15,002 nt of DNA, from the NCBI GenBank assembly GCA_946478915.1, contig CAMLER010000040.1, forward strand, positions 1-15,002. The letters are read 5' to 3'. Positions 8,347 through 14,327 of the stretch are shown piece by piece. Position 1 is the stretch's first letter; every line of letters starts with the position of its first letter. The stretch comes from an uncultured Chryseolinea sp. GTDB lineage: Bacteria > Bacteroidota > Bacteroidia > Cytophagales > Cyclobacteriaceae. Both the position numbers and the translations under genes were made by a program. The notes below the pieces were generated by a model. That model was given only the letters and a program-made list of their open reading frames with translations. It was not told the DNA's origin and searched no databases.

Positions 8347-9555
8347 ATGAGTCTTAGAAATTTAACTTTCGCATGCCTGATCGTATTGCTATCTGCGTGC
8401 GGCAACAACCGGCACGATGATCGAGTACCCTCAGATGAATTGGCAACCTCCGACAATTCTCAAGCAGCATCATTTGAAGGTGGTGAAGAAGCAATAACTG
8501 GATATGCCAAGACGCTTCCACTCGATCAGATCAAGCTTCCATCTGGCTTCGCAATTGAAGTTTACGGCGAGGTCGAAGATGCGCGGTCGATGGCTTTAAG
8601 TCCTTCTGGCGTCCTGTATGTTGGTAACAAAGACAAGGATAAAGTTTACGCCATCAAAGACACCAATGGTGACAAAAAAGCAGACAAGAAATGGGTAGTT
8701 GCCTCCGGGCTAAACATGCCGAATGGTGTGGCTTTCCATGATGGCGATCTATACATCGCGGAAGTTAGCAAGATTTCAAAAATTGAAGACGTGGAATCCA
8801 GGTTGGACAATCCATCAAAACCTGTAACGGTTGTGGACAATTATCCGACAGAGACTCATCATGGATGGAAATACATTGCTTTCGGACCGGATGGAAAATT
8901 ATATGTACCGGTGGGCGCACCTTGCAATATTTGCGAACCCGATGAGGAGATATATGCTTCGATTACGCGTATCAATCCTGATGGGAGTGGTAGAGAGGTA
9001 TATGCGAAAGGCGTACGAAATTCTGTGGGTTTCACCTGGCATCCCTCGACAAAGGAGCTGTGGTTTACAGACAACGGACGGGATATGCTTGGAGATGATG
9101 TGCCGAACTGCGAGCTAAATCATGCGCCAAAGGCAGGAATGCATTTTGGTTACCCATACTGTCATGAGGGATCTGTTAAAGATCCAGAATTTGGTAACAA
9201 GAGACCTTGTTCTGACTTTGTCGCTCCTGCTGACAAACTCGGACCACATGTGGCGCCACTTGGTTTGAAATTTTATACGGGTGGGCAATTTCCTGCTTCG
9301 TACAAGAATCAGATTTTTGTCGCACTGCACGGATCGTGGAATCGAAGCAAGAAGAGCGGATACAATGTTAGTCTCGTCAAGTTAAACAACAACAAGGTGG
9401 CGGGTCACGAAGTATTCGCCAGTGGATGGCTCGACGAAAAATCACAAAAGGCGTGGGGAAGACCGGTAGATGTTCTTTTGCTTCCGGATGGGTCAATACT
9501 TATCTCAGACGATCAGGCTGGCGTAATTTATAGGGTTTCTTATAAAGCAGCTTAG
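8347..9555 (+). CDS. PQQ-dependent sugar dehydrogenase-like lipoprotein (glucose/sorbosone dehydrogenase fold)
   Basis: A 402-residue protein of the soluble quinoprotein glucose/L-sorbosone dehydrogenase family, a six-bladed propeller that oxidises sugars using PQQ. Evidence: LPSGFAIEVYGEVEDARSMA (64-83), blade motifs such as FGPDGKLYVPVG, THHGWK (His171/His172 near the catalytic His of the family), GVRNSVGFTWHP (222-233) with the Arg expected near the cofactor, HGSWNR (328-333), and GRPVDVLLLPDGSILISDD near the end. The N-terminus is a lipoprotein signal, LLSAC, with lipidation at Cys18, followed by an acidic Ser/Asp linker. APCNIC (Cys194/Cys197) may be a disulfide; it is not a haem-binding CxxCH. 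No PQQ synthesis genes are present here. Substrate and even PQQ use are unproven. It converges on a DUF1080 gene, another sugar-related family. Confidence 0.85.
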   Translation: MSLRNLTFACLIVLLSACGNNRHDDRVPSDELATSDNSQAASFEGGEEAITGYAKTLPLDQIKLPSGFAIEVYGEVEDARSMALSPSGVLYVGNKDKDKVYAIKDTNGDKKADKKWVVASGLNMPNGVAFHDGDLYIAEVSKISKIEDVESRLDNPSKPVTVVDNYPTETHHGWKYIAFGPDGKLYVPVGAPCNICEPDEEIYASITRINPDGSGREVYAKGVRNSVGFTWHPSTKELWFTDNGRDMLGDDVPNCELNHAPKAGMHFGYPYCHEGSVKDPEFGNKRPCSDFVAPADKLGPHVAPLGLKFYTGGQFPASYKNQIFVALHGSWNRSKKSGYNVSLVKLNNNKVAGHEVFASGWLDEKSQKAWGRPVDVLLLPDGSILISDDQAGVIYRVSYKAA

Positions 9556-9563
9556 TTAATAAC

Positions 9564-9619
9564 AGTAAGTAGTAAGTAGTCACACTCTACCACTTACCAC
9601 TTACTACTTACTACTTACT
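9564..9619. terminator. Perfect 17-bp inverted repeat between convergent genes, possible bidirectional terminator
   Basis: AGTAAGTAGTAAGTAGT at 9564-9580 is exactly complementary to 9603-9619, with a 22-base loop. Each arm is itself made of a 7-base unit (AGTAAGT) repeated. It lies 8 bases after the dehydrogenase stop and 33 bases from the stop of the opposing gene, the right place for a shared terminator. No T-run follows either arm, so it is not a classic intrinsic terminator. Confidence 0.45.
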
Positions 9620-9651
9620 TATACAGTAACTATCTGGCTCTAGTAAATTGG

Positions 9652-10425
9652 CTACTTGATCTCGCGCAGCCAGATATTCCGATAGCTAATCGGTTCACTG
9701 GGGTCACCATGGTCTTGCAATAAAATCGGCGCGGGGCCATGTTTCGTATATTTTGGTTCTCCGCGATATTCTGTTTGACCTTTTAGCTCGTAATTGTTTT
9801 GGACCAGAACACCATTGTGAAAAGCTGTGACTCGTGCAGGGCTTTTTAAAGAACCATCATCGTTGAATCTTGGAGCGGTCCAGATCACATCATATGTTTG
9901 CCACTCTCCCGGTTTGCGCGAAGCATTTGCCAGGGGAATACTTTGTTTGTAAATACTTCCAACCTGACCGTTGACATAGGTTTTATTATGATAGCCGTCT
10001 AATACCTGAAGTTCATAACCGGAATCACCATCACCAGTTGCCGCCAAGAAGATACCGCTGTTTCCGCGGCTCTGTCCTGAGCCAGTGATGTGCGAAGGAA
10101 TCCGATATTCGAGATGCAATTGATAGTCAAGAAAATTTCGCTTGGTTCGGATCGGACCGGTTCCTTTTTTTACAGTAATAATCCCATCTGACAATGTCCA
10201 CTTAGCGGGTCCCGATGGATCTTTCGGTGACATCCACTCATTCAAATTTTTTCCATCGAAAAGTATTACTGCATCTGACGGCGGAGCACCCGGCTGGGAA
10301 GAAGGGGTAACAATTTTTGGTACAGGTTCCCAAACTTCGGTCAACTCGGGTTTGGGTAAGTTGTCATTTTGAGCGCAGCCGAGAGAGCAGATCAGGCATG
10401 CAGAAATTATCAGTGTAGCTTTCAT
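9652..10425 (-). CDS. DUF1080 (3-keto-disaccharide hydrolase domain) lipoprotein
   Basis: This 257-residue protein carries a complete DUF1080 domain, a jelly-roll fold related to concanavalin-like lectins. Some members hydrolyse 3-keto-glycosides; many are untested. Visible family motifs, in order, are ILFDGKNLNEW (54-64), LHLEYRIP (103-110), RGNSGIFL (120-127), YELQVLD (138-144), GEWQTYDVIW (173-182), PILLQDHG (233-240) and ISYRNIWLREI (246-256). The N-terminus is a lipoprotein signal with SLGC and lipidation at Cys17, then a Pro-rich spacer, so it probably sits in the outer membrane or periplasm. It is the last gene of a minus-strand series of three exported proteins (22 bases from the next), though co-transcription is not certain. 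Substrate is unknown. Confidence 0.87.
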   Translation of the reverse strand: MKATLIISACLICSLGCAQNDNLPKPELTEVWEPVPKIVTPSSQPGAPPSDAVILFDGKNLNEWMSPKDPSGPAKWTLSDGIITVKKGTGPIRTKRNFLDYQLHLEYRIPSHITGSGQSRGNSGIFLAATGDGDSGYELQVLDGYHNKTYVNGQVGSIYKQSIPLANASRKPGEWQTYDVIWTAPRFNDDGSLKSPARVTAFHNGVLVQNNYELKGQTEYRGEPKYTKHGPAPILLQDHGDPSEPISYRNIWLREIK

Positions 10426-10447
10426 AGGTTATAGGTTCTGTCAGTAG

Positions 10448-10960
10448 TTAAAAATCATTAGCAATATCATCGACTTTCTTTTCCTTGTCCGCTTTCATCA
10501 TGTTATGAACACCGTATGAAACGTACAGCATTTGAAGTTTCTGTTTCCCTTCCGATTTGAATTTCAGGATAAGGCTATCTGTCTTCCAAAAATAAGTTTC
10601 ATTTTTCATATCATAGTCCGACTTGCCATACAACGACTCCAGGGCTTTCATCAATCTGGCATCTTTGTCAGCGATGATGTTGATTTCGTAAATGAGGTCT
10701 TTATAAGTCTTGAGTTCGATTTTATGGATTTTCACTTCTCCGATTTTGGCGTAGTCTTCGTGTTCTATCTCGAAAAGTTTCGCAGGATATTCATTCTTTT
10801 CTTTGAACTCTTTTTTGAGTTTGTAGCCCTTCACGGAATCGATGGCCATGCCGAGCTTTATATCCTTAAAGCCGTTACGTTTTTCCAGCTCCGAAAGGTT
10901 TTGACTAAAGCCATATAGGGAAAGAAAGCAGAGTAATAGAAAGATTCTTAACGTATGCAT
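10448..10960 (-). CDS. Exported protein of unknown function
   Basis: I do not recognise the family. The 170-residue product has a clear signal peptide (MHTLRIFLLLCFLSLYGFS, cleavage before QNLSEL). The mature part is highly charged (Lys/Glu-rich) with an early FKDIKLGMAIDSVKG segment, a pattern common in small Bacteroidota periplasmic proteins in which a GM-DSVK turn opens a repeat, and later alternating strands such as IHKIELKTYKDLIYEINII and TYFWKTDSLILKFKSEGK. No cysteine follows the signal, so it is not a lipoprotein. It sits 22 bases upstream of the DUF1080 gene and 62 bases downstream of the DUF2911 gene, all on the minus strand, so it may be co-transcribed with them. Confidence 0.75.
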   Translation of the reverse strand: MHTLRIFLLLCFLSLYGFSQNLSELEKRNGFKDIKLGMAIDSVKGYKLKKEFKEKNEYPAKLFEIEHEDYAKIGEVKIHKIELKTYKDLIYEINIIADKDARLMKALESLYGKSDYDMKNETYFWKTDSLILKFKSEGKQKLQMLYVSYGVHNMMKADKEKKVDDIANDF

Positions 10961-11022
10961 TAGTGGTCAGTATGTGTTTTAGTCTTAGTCTGCATGGGAC
11001 CTCCTTTGCGCGTTTAAAAAAG

Positions 11023-11562
11023 TCAAATAAATTTCACGGGGATGGAAATTTTCGTTTTATCCCAATAAAGCAAAAGATCTGCCACTTCATTTCGATGATT
11101 AAATTCCATCGTAAAGGATTCATAAACGACATCACTCTGCAAAACCGGCACATCAAAACGCATTACATCCAGTTTCGAGTTATAGTTGTAGGCGCCCCAT
11201 AATCCAACTTCACTATTAATTATGACAGTCCATTTGTCTTTTTGAGGAATGGTAAATATGGAATAGGTACCGGCCTTTAGTAGTGTGCCATTAATTTGAA
11301 TATTTTTTGTCGTGGTGATCTCAGTCGCTTCATTTGCGCCGGTTCGCCACACCTCGTTGAAGGGAACAAGTTTGCCGAAAATCTCTCTTCCTCTTTTAAC
11401 CGGCTGTGAGTATGTAATTTTAATGTAAGCATCCTTGTAACGAATCGCTGCAATGGCCAATGGACTAGGCCGCTGTTTAACAGCTTCCTGAGCACAAACA
11501 TTGATCGATGTTGCCGCGAAGAAAAAAGCTAGACACAAGAAAATTTTATTAGATCTCATCAT
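11023..11562 (-). CDS. DUF2911 exported protein
   Basis: A 179-residue member of DUF2911, a family common in Bacteroidota with no established function. The hallmark block YSQPVKRGREIFGKLVPF followed by NEVWRTGANEATEI is present at residues 51-82, then LLKAGTYSIFTIP (94-106), KWTVIIN (110-116) and LGWGAYNYN-like LWGAYNYN (121-128). The signal peptide runs to about NVCA, with cleavage before QEAVK. Two Met codons open the frame (MMRSN), and either could be the start. The beta-rich profile suggests a periplasmic sandwich domain. It is the first gene of the minus-strand exported series. TATCTTTA stands just upstream as a possible -7 element, but the only TTG is 14 bases before it, which is too close for a confident promoter. 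Confidence 0.87.
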   Translation of the reverse strand: MMRSNKIFLCLAFFFAATSINVCAQEAVKQRPSPLAIAAIRYKDAYIKITYSQPVKRGREIFGKLVPFNEVWRTGANEATEITTTKNIQINGTLLKAGTYSIFTIPQKDKWTVIINSEVGLWGAYNYNSKLDVMRFDVPVLQSDVVYESFTMEFNHRNEVADLLLYWDKTKISIPVKFI

Positions 11563-11848
11563 GGTTTAAAGATAGTAATTGTTGAATTCAACTGGTAATA
11601 TTCTGGTATCGACGACCAATTTCTAAACGAAATCCATTATGATTTTGGAGTGCAATGATCAATGCATAGACGTTTTGGGTTTGCACCCATTCTTAATGAG
11701 GTAAAGTTTAAGAAATGTTAGTGTTTTTTCAATTATGTACAAGTAACGGGCCAGCTATTGTATGTCAAAAGATTACGTCAGTATCCTCTTTTAGCTTAGA
11801 TTTTCGCTTGTAGCTTCATATGCGCGAATTTTGGTTGCAGAAGCTCTG
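11563..11848. other. Gene-free intergenic stretch
   Basis: I see no convincing gene, RNA or terminator here. The only ORF on the plus strand is a 21-codon one from about 11639 with no supporting signal. TAGATTTT at 11797-11804 resembles the -7 element used upstream of other genes in this window, but no TTG lies at the right distance. The stretch separates the divergent DUF2911 and dCMP deaminase units, so it should hold both promoters. Confidence 0.5.
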
Positions 11849-11992
11849 ATGGACAACATTTCGAGACCAGCATTCGACAAAAATTTTTTGTTTTTCGTGA
11901 ACCTTACCTCAATCTGCGGGGAGCATCTTGTAACTGGCAATTTTTTATTCAGTGGCAGACTGATAAATTCGGGACTTATTTCAGCAAAATGA
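11849..11992 (+). CDS. Possible 47-residue ORF overlapping the dCMP deaminase start
   Basis: An ATG at 11849 opens a 47-codon frame whose TGA (11990-11992) overlaps the deaminase ATG (11989-11991) in an ATGA arrangement, typical of translational coupling. The product begins MDNISRPAFDKNFLFFVNL. The deaminase begins MNRPAFDDIYMELAVNL, so both share RPAFD and, a few residues on, VNL. That suggests either a decayed partial duplication of the deaminase N-terminus or chance. The rest of the ORF (to GLISAK) has no resemblance to deaminase and no recognisable domain. No export signal. It could be a leader peptide, a remnant, or not translated at all. Confidence 0.25.
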   Translation: MDNISRPAFDKNFLFFVNLTSICGEHLVTGNFLFSGRLINSGLISAK

Positions 11993-12471
11993 ATCGTCCC
12001 GCATTCGATGATATTTATATGGAGCTTGCAGTAAATCTTGCTCGCCGCTCACACTGCATCAAGCGCCACGTAGGAGTTGTGTTGGCAAAAGATACGCGAA
12101 TTATTTCCATTGGGTATAACGGACCGCCGCCAGGAACACACAACTGCGACGAAGAATGGCCGGATATTGGGTGTCCACGCGATTCCAAAGGGGGCTGTTC
12201 ACTGGCTATTCACGCCGAACAGAATGCTATATTGTACGCCGTTAAAAATAATGTTTCGGTTGAGGGAGCCACCCTGTACACTACACTCTCTCCGTGTCTC
12301 GCCTGCGCTAGAATCATTTTCACCATGCGCATTAAAAAGGTCATTTATCTAAAGTCCTATGCCGAACATAAAGGGATTGCTTCCGACGAGGGTGTTGATT
12401 TCTTAAGAAAATTTGGTGTCACCGTGGACCGCTATGCTGGAATATTGAGCAATGTAACGCACATGATATAA
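11989..12471 (+). CDS. Deoxycytidylate (dCMP) deaminase
   Basis: A 160-residue zinc-dependent deaminase that converts dCMP to dUMP, feeding thymidylate synthesis in the cytoplasm. The zinc site is complete: HAE (His75, catalytic Glu77) and PCLAC (Cys103, Cys106). The nucleotide-binding GYNGPPPGTHNC (42-53) and the Cys/His-rich insert (CDEEWPDIGCPRDSKGGC) are typical of the dCMP branch rather than of cytidine or tRNA deaminases. The length is normal. The relative in Bacillus is called ComEB, but there is no competence gene here. The start at 11989 follows a short ORF with ATGA overlap. It converges on the next gene with an 84-base gap holding only a weak TGGC/GCCA hairpin near 12478-12489. Confidence 0.92.
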   Translation: MNRPAFDDIYMELAVNLARRSHCIKRHVGVVLAKDTRIISIGYNGPPPGTHNCDEEWPDIGCPRDSKGGCSLAIHAEQNAILYAVKNNVSVEGATLYTTLSPCLACARIIFTMRIKKVIYLKSYAEHKGIASDEGVDFLRKFGVTVDRYAGILSNVTHMI

Positions 12472-12555
12472 AAATTTTGGCAAAAGCCAGCCTTGCTCCA
12501 CCTTCTAAGGTCAAGGATTAGTTTACAAGGCATATTATTTTGGCGGGTCAGTTAA

Positions 12556-12867
12556 CTATTGAGCAACCTTCTCCAGATCGCTGATAAGCTTTGATGTAAT
12601 GCCTTTCGTTGTTTTATTTTCTTTAAAAACCTTTACCGACCGGCGCACCATTTCATATAATCCTATTGGGTTTTTATCAGCCTTGTAGCTGCCAATACAC
12701 CATTCGAGGTCAGCTTGAAGTTGATTGTCAATGCCCAGGTCTTTGAGTTTTTTGAGCGCTGTTTCGCTGGCTTTAACGATGGGGTTCGAATCGGAAACTA
12801 CCGTTGGTTTAGCGGCAGCCTTTCTCGCCGGGGATTTTGGAGAACTTTTTACTTCACTTTTGGCCAT
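12556..12867 (-). CDS. Small protein with basic K/A/P-rich N-terminal tail, unknown function
   Basis: I do not recognise the family by name. The 103-residue product has two parts. Residues 1-23 (MAKSEVKSSPKSPARKAAAK and following) are a basic Lys/Ala/Ser/Pro tail resembling histone H1-like tails. Residues about 30-102 look like a compact all-helical domain, with DNQLQADLEWCIGSYKADKN, GLYEMVRRSVKVFKENK and a C-terminal SKLISDLEKVA helix. No signal peptide or membrane segment, so it is cytoplasmic; nucleic-acid binding through the tail is only an inference. A good promoter match stands 22 bases upstream of the ATG. The tandem hairpin array begins about 200 bases upstream of this gene. Confidence 0.75.
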   Translation of the reverse strand: MAKSEVKSSPKSPARKAAAKPTVVSDSNPIVKASETALKKLKDLGIDNQLQADLEWCIGSYKADKNPIGLYEMVRRSVKVFKENKTTKGITSKLISDLEKVAQ

Positions 12868-12889
12868 GATAATAGGGTTAATTTTTCCC

Positions 12890-12920
12890 GAAAGTTAAGG
12901 TCGTTAGTTGGGTAAGACAA
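12890..12920 (-). promoter_or_regulatory. Candidate Bacteroidota-type promoter for the basic-tailed small protein
   Basis: On the minus strand TTG (12920-12918), a 20-base spacer, then TAACTTTC (12897-12890). This fits TTG(N17-23)TAnnTTTG except for the last base. The ATG of the gene follows 22 bases later. Confidence 0.5.
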
Positions 12921-12940
12921 GTAGTTGATTTATATAATTT

Positions 12941-12985
12941 ATGCAACCGAATGAAGTCGGTCGAGCGGCAACAACATTCGGGCAT
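12941..12985. repeat. Bulged 11-bp inverted repeat
   Basis: ATGC (12941-12944) and CCGAATG (12947-12953) pair with CATTCGG (12975-12981) and GCAT (12982-12985), leaving an AA bulge and a 21-base loop. A shorter hairpin, GTGGT with ACCAC, follows at about 13006-13022. The pair lies just upstream of the promoter of the basic-tailed protein and is not related in sequence to the array hairpins. A cruciform, an operator or part of a small RNA are all possible. Confidence 0.4.
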
Positions 12986-13071
12986 GAGCAGCGCATAATA
13001 CTTATCGTGGTGTGCAGAACCACCTTCACAAGAATCCGCCGTCATCGTCTTTAAGAATGATTTGATCACGA

Positions 13072-13916
13072 GTGTGAGTGGTTGATGAAGCGTGGAACGC
13101 AGCGTCCTTGAGGCAGCGACTGAGCTGTGACGCGCGCGCAGTGTAAGTAGTCTTGAACCTGAAGCAATTCACTTTGCCGATCGTGGAGTAACAGCAAACC
13201 GTCTCCGCAGAGTCTCCTGTCTCAGGGACTCTGTCGGACCCTGCATTTTTAAATCAGACGTCGACAAGAAACTCAAGATGAGTGGACAAAAGATGTTGAG
13301 ATGGAATATGAGGCATTAAGACGCAGAGTCCTTGAGACAAGAGACTCTGCTGTGACGCGAGCACAGTTCCAGCTAGTCGTGAACCTAAAGAATTCACTTT
13401 TGTAGCTAGTGGAATTGCTGCAAACCGTCTCCGCAGAGTCTCCTGTCTCAGGGACTCTGTCGGACTGTGCATTTCTATATTAGATGTCGACAAGAAACTG
13501 AAGATGAGTGGAAAAAAATGTTACGATGGAACATAAGGCATTAAGACGCAGAGTCCTTGAGACAAGAGACTCTGCTGTGACGCGAGTCCATTCCAACCAC
13601 TGGGTATCTTCGATATACGTAGACAAAAGATGTTATGATGGAGCATGAGGCATTAAAACGTAGAGTCCTCGAGACAGGAGACTCGCTGTGACGGGCGAGC
13701 ACAGTTCCAGGTAGTCGTGAACCTAAGGAATTCACTTTGTCGATAGTGGAGGTACTGCAAGCTGTCTCCGCAGAGTTTTCTGTCTCAGGGACTCTGTCGG
13801 ACTGTGCACTTTTAAAATCAGATGTCGACAAGAAATTTTAAGTCCTTTCCAAACACTGGGTTTTCATCAAGATGAGCTGACGGTCATTGCACTTCTAAAA
13901 TAGGATCTAGAAAGGA
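13072..13916. repeat. Tandem array of imperfect palindromes (about 225-bp unit, hairpins about 112 bp apart)
   Basis: Each full unit has a hairpin A, a central small hairpin, and a hairpin B that is nearly the reverse complement of A. A copies start at 13099, 13323, 13548 and 13660; B copies at 13207, 13433 and 13770. In A2 (13323-13350) GCAGAGTC pairs with GACTCTGC, and CTTG with CAAG, around the loop AGA with one bulged A. B2 (13433-13460) has the same design with CCTG/CAGG around TCT. Between A and B lies GTGAA...TTCAC (13379-13397) flanked by AGCTA/TAGCT. After B a conserved tail contains GTCGACAAGAAA. A1 is decayed, the third unit is only 112 bp, and a degenerate tail copy is at about 13880-13916. 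Nothing here looks like a protein gene. The segments between hairpins are repeated, so this is not CRISPR. It resembles mosaic palindromic elements or a multiplied fold-back element. Confidence 0.85.
13588..13866 (+). repeat. Extra 23-bp direct repeat inside the array
   Basis: A block reading CCATTCCAACCACTGGGTAT at 13588-13607 recurs with a few changes at 13844-13863 (CCTTTCCAAACACTGGGTTT). The first copy replaces the central and B part of the shortened third unit; the second follows the tail of the last unit. It therefore marks the ends of two units and may belong to the original element's border. Confidence 0.55.
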
Positions 13917-14043
13917 AAATATTCCATTACTCTTGCTGCCAACTCAATATAATTGACATGACCTAATCAATGACCAGATTGGAATAAAAAATTAAAGAAT
14001 CAAGGAAAAAGAATGATGGAGATGAAATCGATACGCGAGGGAT
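13917..14043. other. A-rich spacer with no visible gene
   Basis: Between the end of the hairpin array and the terminator below I see no ORF, RNA or repeat. The sequence is rich in A runs. Confidence 0.5.
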
Positions 14044-14085
14044 AAAAAAAACGAAAGGGAAGTAAATCTAATTTACTTCCCTTCG
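14044..14085 (-). terminator. Strong intrinsic terminator of the lysine/alanine micro-protein gene
   Basis: A perfect 13-bp stem, AAGGGAAGTAAAT (14055-14067) with its complement at 14071-14083, and a 3-base loop. Read on the minus strand it is followed at once by TCG and eight T (14051-14044). It begins about 27 bases after the stop codon of the micro-gene. Confidence 0.9.
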
Positions 14086-14110
14086 CAAAGTTTCTTTAGG
14101 CCTTGCCTAA

Positions 14111-14188
14111 TTACTTCTTCTTCTTTGCAGCTTTCTTAGCAGATTTTTTCGCTGCTTTCTTTGCTGCTTTCTTCGCTGTTTTTGCCAT
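14111..14188 (-). CDS. 25-residue lysine/alanine-rich histone-tail-like micro-protein
   Basis: The minus strand reads ATG GCA AAA ACA GCG at 14188 and stays open to TAA at 14113-14111. The product starts MAKTAKKAAKKAAKKSAKK and ends in KKKK; apart from Met, Thr and Ser it contains only Lys and Ala. The AAKK repeats mimic the C-terminal tail of histone H1 and of bacterial H1-like proteins (Hc1, AlgP type), which bind DNA non-specifically. Here the tail stands alone, without a globular domain. Reality is supported by a promoter match upstream and a textbook terminator downstream, which make a compact single-gene unit. Codons vary among GCA/GCG/GCT and AAA/AAG, so it is not a simple DNA triplet repeat. 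It is too short for most gene finders. DNA or RNA compaction is an inference from composition. Confidence 0.7.
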   Translation of the reverse strand: MAKTAKKAAKKAAKKSAKKAAKKKK

Positions 14189-14220
14189 AGCGTTTTTTAT
14201 TTTTGTGTTAAACGATACGA

Positions 14221-14249
14221 AAAGTTATAACAAATATTTTATTCGCAAA
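14221..14249 (-). promoter_or_regulatory. Candidate promoter for the lysine/alanine micro-protein
   Basis: On the minus strand TTG (14249-14247), an 18-base spacer, then TAACTTTT (14228-14221). An overlapping alternative is AATATTTG, with its own TTG 20 bases upstream. The surrounding 14190-14300 is extremely A+T-rich, with A5T5 palindromes, as expected of a strong promoter region. The ATG is 32 bases downstream. Confidence 0.45.
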
Positions 14250-14295
14250 AATTTTTGACAAAAAATTTTTCATTCCGCATTTTTTTTTCGATCAT

Positions 14296-14327
14296 AAAAA
14301 AACAAGAAGTGAACATCTTCATCACTT
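14296..14327 (-). terminator. Probable intrinsic terminator of murB
   Basis: On the minus strand AAGTGA pairs with TCACTT (14127-type positions 14322-14327 and 14107-type positions 14307-14312), with a 9-base loop, then CTTG and a run of seven T (14302-14296). The 6-bp stem is short, and its first arm overlaps the murB stop codon. Confidence 0.45.

Noticed and set aside
8934..8947. CxxC in the sugar dehydrogenase as a haem c site
   Set aside because: The motif reads CNIC followed by Glu, not the CxxCH needed for haem attachment.
12878..13069. 63-codon minus-strand ORF upstream of the basic-tailed gene
   Set aside because: Cys/Thr-rich product with no domain, overlapping the putative promoter and the inverted repeat; no support for translation.
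13254..13831. Two minus-strand ORFs (13254-13493 and 13541-13831) sharing a KVNSLGSRL segment
   Set aside because: The shared residues come from the DNA repeat itself. The ORFs start and end at different points of the unit, pass through palindromes, and have no promoter, domain or consistent length.
13072..13916. CRISPR array or integron attC array
   Set aside because: Unlike CRISPR, the segments between hairpins are themselves conserved, the period is far too long, and orientation alternates. Unlike attC sites, there are no GTTRRRY/RYYYAAC ends and no cassette genes between the sites.
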